From positions 1-64,000 of IMG/VR virus record IMGVR_UViG_3300028829_004116: 64,000 nucleotides of DNA. One strand, given 5' to 3'. Below, piece by piece: positions 38,301 to 47,440 of this stretch (position 1 is its first letter; every line of letters starts with the position of its first letter). The position numbers were made by a program, and so were the translations under genes. Source of the DNA: a virus. The notes under the pieces are model-generated. The model was not told where the DNA came from. It saw only the letters and a list, made by a program, of their open reading frames with translations, and did not search any database.

Positions 38301-38894
38301 TTACCACTCCAAATCAATCTTCACCAACTCTCCTAAGTCTTCATCAAAAAAACTTAGATTGCCATTTTCCACACCCATTTTCCACACATCTAAAGTAAGT
38401 TGAGAATCCTTTAGGCAATACTTTGCCACATCTTCATACTTACCTTCACTCCACCACCGGACAGCCATAAGTCCATCACCAGACTTTTGCGAATTAAGAT
38501 TACACTTAGCGAGATTATCTAATTGAACTCGCTTACCTGCCGCCTTTGTCACCATTCTTGATGTATCAATACAACGGGTTTCTTTCTCTTCGAGATACTT
38601 ACGGACAATGTAAATGTCCATTGAATCTCGCAACGCAGGTAAATCAAATGCTACAATATTGTGTCCAAGTAATTTACCTCCTTTTTGAAAGTGGTCGTCT
38701 AAGTCATACTTTAATTGCTTTAACTCCTTAACAACCGCACCTTCTATTTCCATAGGCTTATCAATATAAACCGTATTATTCTCTCCATCCGTAGTAGTAA
38801 CACAAGTTACTTGCCACATATGGGTATTCTGCCAACCGCCTATATCAGCGGCTGTATTTCCTGTTTCTATATCAAACGACAATATATTATTCAT
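38301..38894 (-). CDS. DEDDy 3'-5' exonuclease
   Basis: All family motifs are present: Exo I D8-I-E10, Exo II N79-x(4)-D84, and Exo III Y159-x(3)-D163, which defines the DEDDy subclass related to the exonuclease domain of family B polymerases. At 197 residues it is a free-standing domain without polymerase. It is the last gene of the leftward operon and overlaps its upstream neighbour by 8 bases. Likely role: proofreading, end trimming or nucleotide recycling. Confidence 0.85.
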   Translation of the reverse strand: MNNILSFDIETGNTAADIGGWQNTHMWQVTCVTTTDGENNTVYIDKPMEIEGAVVKELKQLKYDLDDHFQKGGKLLGHNIVAFDLPALRDSMDIYIVRKYLEEKETRCIDTSRMVTKAAGKRVQLDNLAKCNLNSQKSGDGLMAVRWWSEGKYEDVAKYCLKDSQLTLDVWKMGVENGNLSFFDEDLGELVKIDLEW

Positions 38895-39075
38895 TTTTTT
38901 TCACTTCCATATTTTTAATTACATCAACGGGATAATTCATGTCCATCATTTCTATGATTTTCAATAACATTTCTTCATCTATGTAATTAATAAATAAATC
39001 AATTATATCTTCCCTTGAAACTTCTTCTTCATCTAACACTTGTCTAAAGCGTAGTATTCTATTTTTCATATACAT
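38887..39075 (-). CDS. Small helical protein (62 aa)
   Basis: GGAGG precedes the ATG, which forms a TAATG overlap with the helicase-like gene. It is an acidic, helix-rich protein (D-I-I-D-L-F-I-N-Y-I, L-L-K-I-I-E-M-M-D) with no motif. It is coupled to replication genes on both sides. Confidence 0.6.
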   Translation of the reverse strand: MYMKNRILRFRQVLDEEEVSREDIIDLFINYIDEEMLLKIIEMMDMNYPVDVIKNMEVKKNE

Positions 39076-40577
39076 TACTGCTTCCTCCTAATATACACTC
39101 GGTTGTTCATCTTTTTATTCTCGAACAAATGTTCTACATTATTCCATTCCCTATAAAAGGTTGGGCGACTTTTCTTAGTCATCTTCATATAGTTATTCAC
39201 CAATTCGGTTTTTGAAACCCAGCCGTCTTTCTTTGAAGCAGATTGATAAACCTTAGCAATCATCTGCTCACGACCCTTTTCTGCTATACGCTTAGGACTC
39301 TTTTTCAATTTATCACTGAACCAAGTAGTAATTGAATCAAAACTTTGGTCTGTAAGAATCCTTGCTTGGTCAATGTGTCTTGCTGTGACAACCGGACTTT
39401 TTTCAGCACAAGCACAAAGAGCCGCCGCATTACACATATTATTAATTGTATTCATCAAGAAAGTATTCAGTGCGGCATAAATATGGTCGGGAAAACCTTC
39501 CATGTATTTACGCATACCACGCCAAACAGTCTTTAATCTTTTTTGAGCATCCGGTGTAAAGGTTACAACTTTTCTTTTATCTCCAGTTTGTTTGTAACGC
39601 TCATCAGCCCAACAATAAATATCGTAAAGCATTTCCGAAAACTCTACTGTAAAGGCATCGGAACCATTTTCGTCTTCAACGATATTACCTACCATGTCTA
39701 AATATTCTTCTTCCATTTGCATCTTTAATGATTCGGGAACTTCACGGACATATAACCACATACGCTGAAAGACACCCTTTGTAAGAATAACCTTTTCTAA
39801 TCCCTGTGGAGGTAATGTCGTGGCCCACAAACTTCGCTGACAATCTACAACTAAATCTTTACCCCATTCAGTCAAACGCTTTTTAATTAAATGGGTATCG
39901 GAATCCAACCGATTCATAAACTTTTGAAACATCATCACCGTGTCTTGCTTATGTTGTGTTTCCTTAAAGATACCTGAATGTTCAAACTCATCAAATGCAA
40001 TAATACCTGAACCGAATAAAGCCCCGTTAATATTTATATCTATTTCTTCAGGCATTGGGTTTCCATCAATATCTAAATTTTCTTCACCTCGCACCCAATC
40101 AGGATTAGGTTGACCCATTTTAATAGTTCCTAATAATGCTTGGTCTGTAAATGCGTCGGGATTTTGAAGGTTAAATTCATTTACACCATTTAGTGGACCT
40201 CTTGGGTTTTCTCCCTTTAGTGGGTGTTCATTTACTAATGTAAATGTTCTATTCCATACGGGAGAAAGAAAGTCAAACATTGTTGTCTTTCCACTACGGG
40301 CTGTTTGAATCCAACAGTAATGTATTCTTGGGTCAAGTGAAAGACGACCTACGGGAACCCGTAATTTATCTTTTAATAATTGCCCAAGTGTAACAAAAAA
40401 GGCCATCTGTGCTGGATAGTCATTATACAGTGAAAACTGAGTTACAACTTCTGTCCACCTTTCTACAACTTTAGGCATCGTAACTGCACTTCTTCTTTCT
40501 GTTTCTATATCACCAACTTGCATTTTTTCCAATGCTTCATATAATTCCCATTCATCTACTTCTAAATCTTCTGCCAT
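39075..40577 (-). CDS. P-loop ATPase, putative replicative helicase (DUF3987/MCM-like)
   Basis: A degenerate Walker A (A-R-S-G-K-T-T near residue 95) and a Walker B I-A-F-D-E-F-E near 195 are visible. They are followed by F-Q-R-M-W-L-Y-V-R, reminiscent of DUF3987-type primase-helicase ATPases. The last 70 residues look like a winged helix, as in MCM and primase-helicases. The first glycine of Walker A is replaced. Adjacent genes are the XPF-like nuclease and primase, so a replicative helicase role is the best inference. It is the only helicase candidate in the window. Confidence 0.65.
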   Translation of the reverse strand: MAEDLEVDEWELYEALEKMQVGDIETERRSAVTMPKVVERWTEVVTQFSLYNDYPAQMAFFVTLGQLLKDKLRVPVGRLSLDPRIHYCWIQTARSGKTTMFDFLSPVWNRTFTLVNEHPLKGENPRGPLNGVNEFNLQNPDAFTDQALLGTIKMGQPNPDWVRGEENLDIDGNPMPEEIDININGALFGSGIIAFDEFEHSGIFKETQHKQDTVMMFQKFMNRLDSDTHLIKKRLTEWGKDLVVDCQRSLWATTLPPQGLEKVILTKGVFQRMWLYVREVPESLKMQMEEEYLDMVGNIVEDENGSDAFTVEFSEMLYDIYCWADERYKQTGDKRKVVTFTPDAQKRLKTVWRGMRKYMEGFPDHIYAALNTFLMNTINNMCNAAALCACAEKSPVVTARHIDQARILTDQSFDSITTWFSDKLKKSPKRIAEKGREQMIAKVYQSASKKDGWVSKTELVNNYMKMTKKSRPTFYREWNNVEHLFENKKMNNRVYIRRKQ

Positions 40578-41257
40578 TAGTATTTCACCTCTTGTTCTTC
40601 ATTTAACGCTTTTGATATATTGGTGGCCGTCACTTTACCAATACCTTTTACTTTCATAATATCCTTAATTTCGCATGTAGCGATTTCTAATAATGACCCG
40701 AACTCTTCTAAAAGAATACGAGCCTTTTCTACTGTTACACCTTGAATCGTGCAAAGTATATCCAACCTCACATCATCCGTTCTTGTTTTCTTTGGTAACA
40801 TTTTCTGTAAATCAATTTCTTTATCACAGTGATGTTCACAAGCAACAATAAAGTGTGCGGCTGATTCTACATCTGCTACCCATATAGGTGTTGTTTTTGT
40901 ATTCAATGCTATGCTGGATAATGCACCTATAAACATTTTTTGCAGTTTAATCCGCCACCCTCTATTATTATACGAGTTTTTTACATGGTTAAGATACGAA
41001 CCCGCATCCGATAGATTACCATAAATAATAATATAATTTCTCGCATACGAGTCTTCCATGTTGCTAATTTGATTAAACATTCTTTTATTACGCACTGATT
41101 GTAAAAAGTCTTCAACACTTTTTGCTTCAATACACACATCACCTATAATGTAATCCCCCACTTCTAAGAATACTTTTTCTGCACTGATATTAGATAGCAT
41201 AGAATACTGTATTACCAACTCGCTTAACACTGAATCTTCTCTACTGTCTATCATCAT
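40577..41257 (-). CDS. XPF/ERCC4-family nuclease with HhH domain
   Basis: The ERCC4 signature runs from G34-D35 through E44-A-K46 and D50-F to the R-M-F-N-Q; the usual E-R-K triplet reads E-A-K here, so the central Arg is lost while the catalytic Asp, Glu and Lys remain. The last 60 residues form a helix-hairpin-helix domain (K-G-I-G-K-V-T-A). ATG 41257 overlaps the primase stop as ATGA and is preferred to ATG 41299. Likely a flap or fork structure-specific endonuclease. Confidence 0.85.
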   Translation of the reverse strand: MMIDSREDSVLSELVIQYSMLSNISAEKVFLEVGDYIIGDVCIEAKSVEDFLQSVRNKRMFNQISNMEDSYARNYIIIYGNLSDAGSYLNHVKNSYNNRGWRIKLQKMFIGALSSIALNTKTTPIWVADVESAAHFIVACEHHCDKEIDLQKMLPKKTRTDDVRLDILCTIQGVTVEKARILLEEFGSLLEIATCEIKDIMKVKGIGKVTATNISKALNEEQEVKY

Positions 41258-42297
41258 TCTAAAGCCCCCTGTGGGTATCTCCAGCACTTTCCTATGCAAT
41301 ACCCCTTACTGATTAAAGTTTGACAAGACGGGGCCATATAACGCTTATTTACTACATAAGAAACAGCCTGTCTCGTTATTCTTTCATCATAGTCAATCCA
41401 TACATCTTCATCCGATGCAATCTTTTTAATCTCACCTGATATAATACCGGTAATATCTACAAGTGCATCCCCACCTACTTCTCTTGGTGAACAATCTAAA
41501 CCCTTCTCAACAACTGCTAAGTCGGATAAGAACTCATTATACCATTGAACTAAGTAATGTCGAGATTCATGTAATGGGTTATGAGTCATTACTGCCGCAT
41601 TAAGACATGGAAGGATAGGTAAATCTCCCGGACTATCTACATTATCTATTTCTATTTCTGCCGCTTCCATTTCTTTTACCTGCGGCCATTGAACTAAATT
41701 ATTACCGTAAAATTGCGTAGGTTGCTTTCGTGGTTTCCTTGCTAATTCTGTAATTTCCTTTAGCGATTTTTTCAAATCAGCACGAATTAGATTTATTGAA
41801 AACAACTTAGCCCCCATATGATATGTGTTCTGTGTTCTTCTCAACCTTGCTGTGTTAATAACTCGATTGTCTAAACGAGGTGATTTATTACAAACATCGT
41901 GACAAATATTAAAAAAAGCCTTTACTCTTCTAAGGTCCCATGTTCTTTTACCATAAACAAATATGTAGAAACCCCGACCACTGAAAGCCATACTGTGTTT
42001 GTAGTTGTTTTCTGTAAGCCATTTATGTAAAACTCTCATATCTTCTAATGCCTCGTCTAAGGATTCATCTCCATGTGCGTCGATGTCTAAAAACAATCTG
42101 TCGATATTTACTGTATGTTCAAGTCCCCGGTCTTTTGAAAACTCATCGTAATCATAGACTGAGGTATAAACATTCATGCGCCCGTTGTGCGCTTTTACGA
42201 AGTTTGTATATTGTTCTTTATTTTGCACTACAACTCTTCTTGGTTGTATTGCATTTTCTAATGGGCTACCTGCCCACATTTCTCTCGGATAATTCAT
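41254..42297 (-). CDS. DNA primase, fused PriS-like catalytic and PriL-like iron-sulfur domains
   Basis: The archaeo-eukaryotic primase motifs are in order: D71-I-D73 for metal binding, S106-G-R-G, and R-L-R-R near 151-154 with H160. From residue 225 on, the sequence changes to a helical domain with four Cys: C231, C325, C334 and C338. Their number and order match the 4Fe-4S ligands of the large-subunit C-terminal domain. The two primase subunits thus seem merged in 347 residues. ATG 42297 follows AGGTGATG and is preferred to an upstream ATG at 42351. Confidence 0.8.
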   Translation of the reverse strand: MNYPREMWAGSPLENAIQPRRVVVQNKEQYTNFVKAHNGRMNVYTSVYDYDEFSKDRGLEHTVNIDRLFLDIDAHGDESLDEALEDMRVLHKWLTENNYKHSMAFSGRGFYIFVYGKRTWDLRRVKAFFNICHDVCNKSPRLDNRVINTARLRRTQNTYHMGAKLFSINLIRADLKKSLKEITELARKPRKQPTQFYGNNLVQWPQVKEMEAAEIEIDNVDSPGDLPILPCLNAAVMTHNPLHESRHYLVQWYNEFLSDLAVVEKGLDCSPREVGGDALVDITGIISGEIKKIASDEDVWIDYDERITRQAVSYVVNKRYMAPSCQTLISKGYCIGKCWRYPQGALE

Positions 42298-42305
42298 CTC
42301 ATCAC

Positions 42306-42407
42306 CTAATCTATCATATCTAAAAAGTCCCTTGAGTCGCATAGCGAACAAAGTTCTTTATCTTTGTCTGTAAGTTCTGCCTTACAGTATTTGCATTTCT
42401 TTTTCAA
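42306..42407 (-). CDS. Tiny zinc-ribbon protein (33 aa)
   Basis: TTG at 42407 follows the upstream stop without a gap and has AGGTGTTA just before it. The product carries C-x-x-C at residues 5-8 and 20-23, with acidic spacer and tail. Its stop lies 8 bases before the primase start, inside the same ribosome-binding region. Two Cys pairs in 33 residues make chance unlikely. Probably a zinc-stabilised adaptor. Confidence 0.55.
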   Translation of the reverse strand: MKKKCKYCKAELTDKDKELCSLCDSRDFLDMID

Positions 42408-42758
42408 CTATAACACCTTCGTATCTTTTTTAATCTGTTTTTTCAACTCTTCCTTTGTAAGAGTAATCTTATCTTTCTGTTCTTCTATGGTAGGGGGGAC
42501 TTGTGGAACTTGTGAAAGCATTACAGGTGCTTCGTCGATAAGTTCAAGCATCTGCGTCTTAGCATAAAAGGTAGCCTTTTCCTTCCACCAACCTTTTACT
42601 AAGTCTTTCTGTTCTTGGCCTAAGAAATCAAGCATCTCTCCCCAAGAAGGTTCTTCCATATTATTTATAATTTGAGATATAACATCTTCCATTTTCATTA
42701 ACTCCTTGAATGTCCACTTGTATTCTGTAATTTCTTTGAGAATTTTAGAACCAATCAT
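42408..42758 (-). CDS. Hypothetical helical protein (116 aa)
   Basis: ATG 42758, within the 3' end of the nuclease gene, is preferred to ATG 42803 because it gives a smaller overlap. The protein has Trp-containing helices, a Pro/Val/Gln-rich linker near residue 80 and a Lys-rich C-terminus. It sits between the Cas4/RecB-like nuclease and the zinc-ribbon/primase pair. Function unknown. Confidence 0.6.
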   Translation of the reverse strand: MIGSKILKEITEYKWTFKELMKMEDVISQIINNMEEPSWGEMLDFLGQEQKDLVKGWWKEKATFYAKTQMLELIDEAPVMLSQVPQVPPTIEEQKDKITLTKEELKKQIKKDTKVL

Positions 42759-43644
42759 AATTTGTCCCACCACCGGTTGCTTCACAATGTTCAAAATGTC
42801 CACAGTGAATACACTTTTTATGGAAATACGAGAAAGGAAACTCCTTTAGCATATATCCGTCTACTAACTTTTGTATAGAATTTTCAACAGAAGTCATTGA
42901 CCTCTTCTTTGTTTCCTCTACAAATATGTAATTACTCTTAGGAAAAATCCAACCCCAATGTGTAATTGCGTATTGAGGGTCTAACCCTGCGGCTATTAAA
43001 TCATCTTCATCTGCGTTTTCATAAAGCATTTGATAGAAGGCCATTTCTTTTCTCATATTAGTTTTCTTACTATCTTTCCATGCACCCGTCTTTAACTCAA
43101 ATGGGATATAACCATTGTCGTCAAAAAACATTCTATCAATAATACCCTGCAAATGGATATTAATTCCATTAACTCTAATACTAGCGTTTAGTAGTATTTC
43201 ATTACCAACGGGTATAAAGTGTTCTACTGTTCCTTCGTGGACACACTCGATAAATCTTTCTGCTTGCCATGCTGACAAAGCCCTATACAAATCCTTAGTA
43301 TCTTCATCTTTACCTTCTGGGTAGTAATCTCTAAAGTGTTTAACAAGTTTATTGGAATCATCAATAAAAGGCATAGCCTTTTCTGTATCAACCATTTTCC
43401 AAAAATCTTCTTGAGCGTTGTGAACTATTGTTCCCCTTAACATAGCCTCCGATGTTTTTTGTTTCTTTTTACCTTCGGCAAATGGGTCATAACTATAACG
43501 ATAAGAACCGTTGCAGAAGTTAAATGTTCCAAGAGAAGACTTTGTAATCTTCAAAGTTGGTCCATCTACATCATCGGGGTTCCATTGATAGGTAAATCCA
43601 TTGTCTAAATCTTTTTTTGTCCATTCTGTTGCGTATTCAATCAT
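42745..43644 (-). CDS. PD-(D/E)xK exonuclease with iron-sulfur Cys (Cas4/RecB-like)
   Basis: Nuclease residues are H75 (G-T-I-V-H), D170, E183-L-K185 and Q205. One N-terminal Cys (C44) and three C-terminal Cys (C278, C281, C287) match the Fe-S ligand arrangement of Cas4 and AddB-like nucleases. No CRISPR array or cas1/cas2 is nearby, so a replication or recombination end-resection role is expected. Confidence 0.85.
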   Translation of the reverse strand: MIEYATEWTKKDLDNGFTYQWNPDDVDGPTLKITKSSLGTFNFCNGSYRYSYDPFAEGKKKQKTSEAMLRGTIVHNAQEDFWKMVDTEKAMPFIDDSNKLVKHFRDYYPEGKDEDTKDLYRALSAWQAERFIECVHEGTVEHFIPVGNEILLNASIRVNGINIHLQGIIDRMFFDDNGYIPFELKTGAWKDSKKTNMRKEMAFYQMLYENADEDDLIAAGLDPQYAITHWGWIFPKSNYIFVEETKKRSMTSVENSIQKLVDGYMLKEFPFSYFHKKCIHCGHFEHCEATGGGTNYDWF

Positions 43645-44126
43645 TGTTTCACTTCCTTTAATTCATCAATTAAGGCTGATGCTTCACCTCTTGTCATATC
43701 CTCTCGGATAGATTCTTCACCACCTAATTTAATTATGTAATTTCTTTGGGCTTCGGTCACAGGACCGTTATGGTTCTTTACAGTCTTTGTTTGAGTAATG
43801 CCCTTTTCTTCAAAAGCGGCTCTACGCAAACTTGCTGTTGTATTGTCATGGCATTCTTTACAAACTTCAACAACATTACTGCGGGAGTGGATAAGATATT
43901 CCTTACCTATCTCTCTACATCTATGCTGTGAAATAATATGATGCCATTCGGTCTTTCCTTCTGCAAAACAAATATTACAATGCCCTTGTTTTTTCCAAAA
44001 CTGTCTTTCTTCTTTAACAACTTTTAAAAACTCCTGTTCAATAGTTTCTATTTCTTCTTGCTTCTTTTTCTTGCGTTGCTGTAATGCCCTTAATGTCTTA
44101 TAATATGTTCCTTCTTTTTTTCCCAT
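43641..44126 (-). CDS. HNH endonuclease
   Basis: The HNH core holds C50-x-x-C53, H62-H63, N84, C89-x-x-C92-H93, so both the zinc site and the catalytic His/Asn are intact. A basic coiled N-terminus precedes it, and a small helical module with M-T-R-G-E-A-S follows at 122-160. ATG 44126 forms a TAATG overlap with the polymerase stop. It may be a replication-linked nicking enzyme or a domesticated homing-type nuclease. Confidence 0.8.
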   Translation of the reverse strand: MGKKEGTYYKTLRALQQRKKKKQEEIETIEQEFLKVVKEERQFWKKQGHCNICFAEGKTEWHHIISQHRCREIGKEYLIHSRSNVVEVCKECHDNTTASLRRAAFEEKGITQTKTVKNHNGPVTEAQRNYIIKLGGEESIREDMTRGEASALIDELKEVKQ

Positions 44127-46585
44127 TACCACCACTCCTCTAAAGTTGTTTGGTTTATGTCTTTCTTTATGAGTTTAATAGGCCACTCCATGCTTTCAAA
44201 TACAAGCAAAGCCTTCTTAATAATTTCTCCATTAGCGATAAACTCCCAATCAGGTGTGAACATATCTTTAATATCCTTAAATTTTAAGAACGAAATATAT
44301 TCACACGATTTAGATACACCGTTTAAGATGTAACATTTTTCTTCTAAGTCTGTATTATTAATTTTAAAATAATAATACGCATCACCTTTCTTAATTTTAC
44401 CTAAACCCTGTTGGTTATGGTAAATAATTCCTGCTGAACCTCCAGCAATCATATCGTAGTCCTCAATATTTCTTCGAAGTCTACTACGCTTACTAATTTC
44501 TCTCAAAGATACCTCACCTTTGACTACTTTTGCATACTCTTTATTACAATAATCTATGACTTCCTTTTCCTCTTTGAAAGAAGCAACCATTCTTAGTAGG
44601 TTTTCTTGAAATTTCTTAGCAACTTTTGTCTCATTTGACTTTTTCATTTCGAACCCCATTACGAAGAACTTATCTTCCGGTAAATACTCCCCATCCTTCC
44701 AAGAAAGATAGCCGCAATAGCGATTTTTCTTCTTAGAAAGGAAAAACTTACTGGCAAACTTTTCAAACTCTAATTCTACTGGTTCTCGGAAGATTTCTCG
44801 TGAAATATAGTCATTTAACAGGACTCTTAGTTGTTTTGCATCGTCAACATCACGAACTTTAACAAAAACTGAATCCGTATGTCCATAAATAACTTCGTAG
44901 CCCAACTCTTGCGCTTTAAAAGCAGTTTCACGCATAGCATGACGAGCAGAAGCAGTAATTGATTGAACCATTTCCATATCAGCCCAACCAAAACCTTCTT
45001 TTGCGAGAATACCGTAGAAAGCATTTACGGCTCTCTTCGTAGCCATCTGTGCTGAGTCCCACTTAATATATTCTTCGTCTGTTTTAGCCTCTTTACGCAG
45101 AGTTTTGTATTCATCCCGTAAAGCCATCATGTCGATAACTGCTTGTGGTAAAAGACCAAGTGTATCTTTTTCGTAGTAATATGTTGGCTTTTCATCAAAG
45201 CCCCCTAAATTTTTAGGTGTATTTACCCACACTGGATAACCATGACCACGCTTAGTTTCCCATGAGATATTTACTGCGGCCATCATAGAAGGGTAAAGTG
45301 ATTTGAAATCAAACACGGCTACATTTTCATGTAGTCCGTAAGTCCCTTCTAATGTTGGGTCCATAACGAAAGCACCGTCATATCTTTCCTTTTCGGTTTT
45401 AACTCCCGTTGGGGGAATCCATCCAGACTTACGCATAAAATATACTCCACCCATTTGAGAATTATGATATGTATTCTCGAAAGGACATACGATAAGTCTT
45501 TGTAGGGCAAGACTGTTTTCACTTACATTCAATTTATTATCAATGTTCACACACAAATCTACATCTACCTTAGCATATTCAAGGTAAGTCTTAGTGTCTT
45601 CTAACCATGCCCGTTCATAGAACTCTAAGTCTTCAAATTTAGAACTCTCAACCTTACGCTCACTGAGAACAAGATTAGCACAATCATCCAACTTTAGAGA
45701 GGGCAATGTACCGTTTTGAGAATCAGTCCAAAGGCGTTCAAATCTATCCATTAGACAGAAAGTTAATCTGCCACGAATAGGCTGTGCGCTATTAAAGTAT
45801 TTTTCATCTCCTGTACCTTTTCCTAATTGCCAACCTGTGGTTTCTCCATTACTAAACTTTCTACGAACATCTTTAATTTCCCCACAAGGAGACATGCGAT
45901 TAGGGTCAATACCTAATTTACACATACGCTTGATAATTTGAGGAATATCGTAGCCGAGAACATACCAACCAATAATCATATCAGGGTCTTGTTCCTCCAT
46001 CATTTCAATAAATGCGTAAAACATTTCTGTTTCACTTTGATAAACCTGCACATAATCAAGGCTGGAAAACTTTACATTTTTGTAATCCACACGGGCCTCT
46101 TTAGGAAACCAAGTCATCACCGTATTCTTTTTAGTAAATGAATCGTAGATACTTAGCACTGTTGTTTTACCATCATGCACTCCACCTACTTGAGACTCAA
46201 TATCAAAATACCATTTACGGTGTTCGTATTCTTTAATCTCAGTCATTCGGTCAACAGCATAAAGACGCTTAATATCAACATCTGCTTGATAGGTAGCGAT
46301 TCCCTGATTATGAAATTCATTCATAAGAGTCCAACGGTCTTTAGGGTTATGATAAGTAATCTTTTTTAGTCCTTTACCGTGTAGGCTTTCCCAATCCCCC
46401 CATTCAATATCTACGGGTATTGCTCTTTTCTTCCCATAGTTTTTAACAACCATTTGAGACTGATGCCAATGAGATGCGCCGGAGATAAAGAAATAAGGTT
46501 TGTAGTCCTTTATTGTTTCTTCCTTTCTTTTCCCACCTTCTCTCCATCGTAGATGTATATTACTGCCCTTCGTGTCTATTATCAT
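44126..46585 (-). CDS. polB: Family B DNA polymerase with proofreading domain
   Basis: 819 residues. The exonuclease motifs are D128-I-E130, a Y-x-x-x-Y-D near 210 and Y-A-K-V-D-V-D near 335. The palm motif A is D-F-K-S-L-Y-P-S near 425, motif B is K-R-A-V-N-A-F-Y-G, and motif C is Y-G-H-T-D-S, with His in place of the more usual Asp between G and T. ATG 46585 after GTGATT is preferred to TTG 46591. This is the replicative polymerase, working with the PCNA, RFC and primase encoded nearby. Confidence 0.95.
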   Translation of the reverse strand: MIIDTKGSNIHLRWREGGKRKEETIKDYKPYFFISGASHWHQSQMVVKNYGKKRAIPVDIEWGDWESLHGKGLKKITYHNPKDRWTLMNEFHNQGIATYQADVDIKRLYAVDRMTEIKEYEHRKWYFDIESQVGGVHDGKTTVLSIYDSFTKKNTVMTWFPKEARVDYKNVKFSSLDYVQVYQSETEMFYAFIEMMEEQDPDMIIGWYVLGYDIPQIIKRMCKLGIDPNRMSPCGEIKDVRRKFSNGETTGWQLGKGTGDEKYFNSAQPIRGRLTFCLMDRFERLWTDSQNGTLPSLKLDDCANLVLSERKVESSKFEDLEFYERAWLEDTKTYLEYAKVDVDLCVNIDNKLNVSENSLALQRLIVCPFENTYHNSQMGGVYFMRKSGWIPPTGVKTEKERYDGAFVMDPTLEGTYGLHENVAVFDFKSLYPSMMAAVNISWETKRGHGYPVWVNTPKNLGGFDEKPTYYYEKDTLGLLPQAVIDMMALRDEYKTLRKEAKTDEEYIKWDSAQMATKRAVNAFYGILAKEGFGWADMEMVQSITASARHAMRETAFKAQELGYEVIYGHTDSVFVKVRDVDDAKQLRVLLNDYISREIFREPVELEFEKFASKFFLSKKKNRYCGYLSWKDGEYLPEDKFFVMGFEMKKSNETKVAKKFQENLLRMVASFKEEKEVIDYCNKEYAKVVKGEVSLREISKRSRLRRNIEDYDMIAGGSAGIIYHNQQGLGKIKKGDAYYYFKINNTDLEEKCYILNGVSKSCEYISFLKFKDIKDMFTPDWEFIANGEIIKKALLVFESMEWPIKLIKKDINQTTLEEWW

Positions 46586-46733
46586 TTTCAATCACTATCC
46601 ATTCATTAATCTTGAAACTTATTCCTTCACCTTGAAGGTATTCCATAAACAAATACTCTAAATGCTCTCGCAAATAATTAGTATCTTCCCATTCCTCACC
46701 GACTTCAATGTGTCCGTTAATATTAATTTTCAT
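46560..46733 (-). CDS. Small hypothetical protein (57 aa)
   Basis: Open from ATG 46733, which forms a TAATG overlap with the MazG-like gene, to TAA at 46560. It overlaps the start of polB by 26 bases, as is common in this operon. A beta strand (K-I-N-I-N-G-H-I-E-V) is followed by an acidic helix with Leu/Tyr heptads. Unrecognised. Confidence 0.6.
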   Translation of the reverse strand: MKININGHIEVGEEWEDTNYLREHLEYLFMEYLQGEGISFKINEWIVIENDNRHEGQ

Positions 46734-46972
46734 TAAACTTCCTCCATTAAGTCTGCAAATTCTTCACCATATTTAGCGGCTAACTTCAATCTCTCAAAGT
46801 CTCTCATTAGTCTTTCAACATATACAGCCGCATCCATTAGTTCTTCTTGTAAGTGAACAAGCCATTCAAGTGTGTTTAAATCAGTGCGTTCCATTGTAAC
46901 GCCGTATTTATTCTTACCCACTTCGGCTCTTTCACGAATTTTTTTAATTACCTGTTCTTCGTATTTACTCAT
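46733..46972 (-). CDS. MazG-like nucleotide pyrophosphohydrolase-type protein (79 aa)
   Basis: The pattern R-x-x-x-G-K-x-K-Y-G, then W-L-V-H-L-Q-E-E-L-M-D-A-A-V-Y-x-x-R-L, matches short all-alpha NTP pyrophosphohydrolase-like proteins common in viruses. The E-E-L-x-D-A motif would hold the metal. It may clean up non-canonical nucleotides or alter (p)ppGpp-like signals; the substrate cannot be told from sequence. Confidence 0.7.
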   Translation of the reverse strand: MSKYEEQVIKKIRERAEVGKNKYGVTMERTDLNTLEWLVHLQEELMDAAVYVERLMRDFERLKLAAKYGEEFADLMEEV

Positions 46973-46978
46973 TCTTTT

Positions 46979-47242
46979 TCACCAACTTAAACCACTTGGG
47001 TATTGAGAAGGATTGTAGCCCCCTCCAAAATTCCATACTATCGTGTAACCTAAACCCTTCCAGTGTCTAATAATAGAATCCCAATGATGTTGATTCTTAA
47101 AGTGAAGTCCTGAACTACATTTCATTCTTCCATCTTTTATGGCTCTTTTTATACAGCGTTCACCTTCTTCGATAATTAATCTTTCTTCTATTTGGTATAG
47201 TTCTGTTTGTTCAACTATTTTTCTTGCTTCATCTGCTCTCAT
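46979..47242 (-). CDS. Hypothetical protein (87 aa)
   Basis: An N-terminal acidic helix (residues 1-35) is followed by a small domain rich in His, Trp and Gly (H-H-W-D-S-I-I-R-H-W and G-G-G-Y). Its first base lies in a short overlap with the upstream gene. Function unknown; the aromatic Gly-rich C-terminus is unusual among neighbours. Confidence 0.6.
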   Translation of the reverse strand: MRADEARKIVEQTELYQIEERLIIEEGERCIKRAIKDGRMKCSSGLHFKNQHHWDSIIRHWKGLGYTIVWNFGGGYNPSQYPSGLSW

Positions 47243-47439
47243 TCTTCTTCACCCATTTGTTTTAATACGCTATCAGCCATCATTATAGCCATACTTCGAC
47301 TACCCATAGCAAATGCGATTTGAACAGACTTACTCTTAGCATACATTCTTAGAAACTGCGCTTCATCTATGTTCTTACTTTGTAGTAATTGTTGTATTCT
47401 TGCATCTAATTGTCTTACTGTTTCTACTAATTCATCCAT
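47239..47439 (-). CDS. Small helical protein (66 aa)
   Basis: ATG 47439, one base beyond the PCNA stop codon with GGGTG upstream, is preferred to an ATG at 47463 inside the PCNA gene. It is a three-helix-like sequence (Q-L-D-A-R-I-Q-Q-L-L-Q-S, A-K-S-K-S-V-Q-I-A-F) without motifs. Confidence 0.55.
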   Translation of the reverse strand: MDELVETVRQLDARIQQLLQSKNIDEAQFLRMYAKSKSVQIAFAMGSRSMAIMMADSVLKQMGEEE

Positions 47440-47440
47440 A

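Noticed and set aside
42745-43644. Cas4-like nuclease suggesting a CRISPR adaptation module
   Set aside because: No repeats with spacers, cas1 or cas2 are visible anywhere; the nuclease sits among replication genes.
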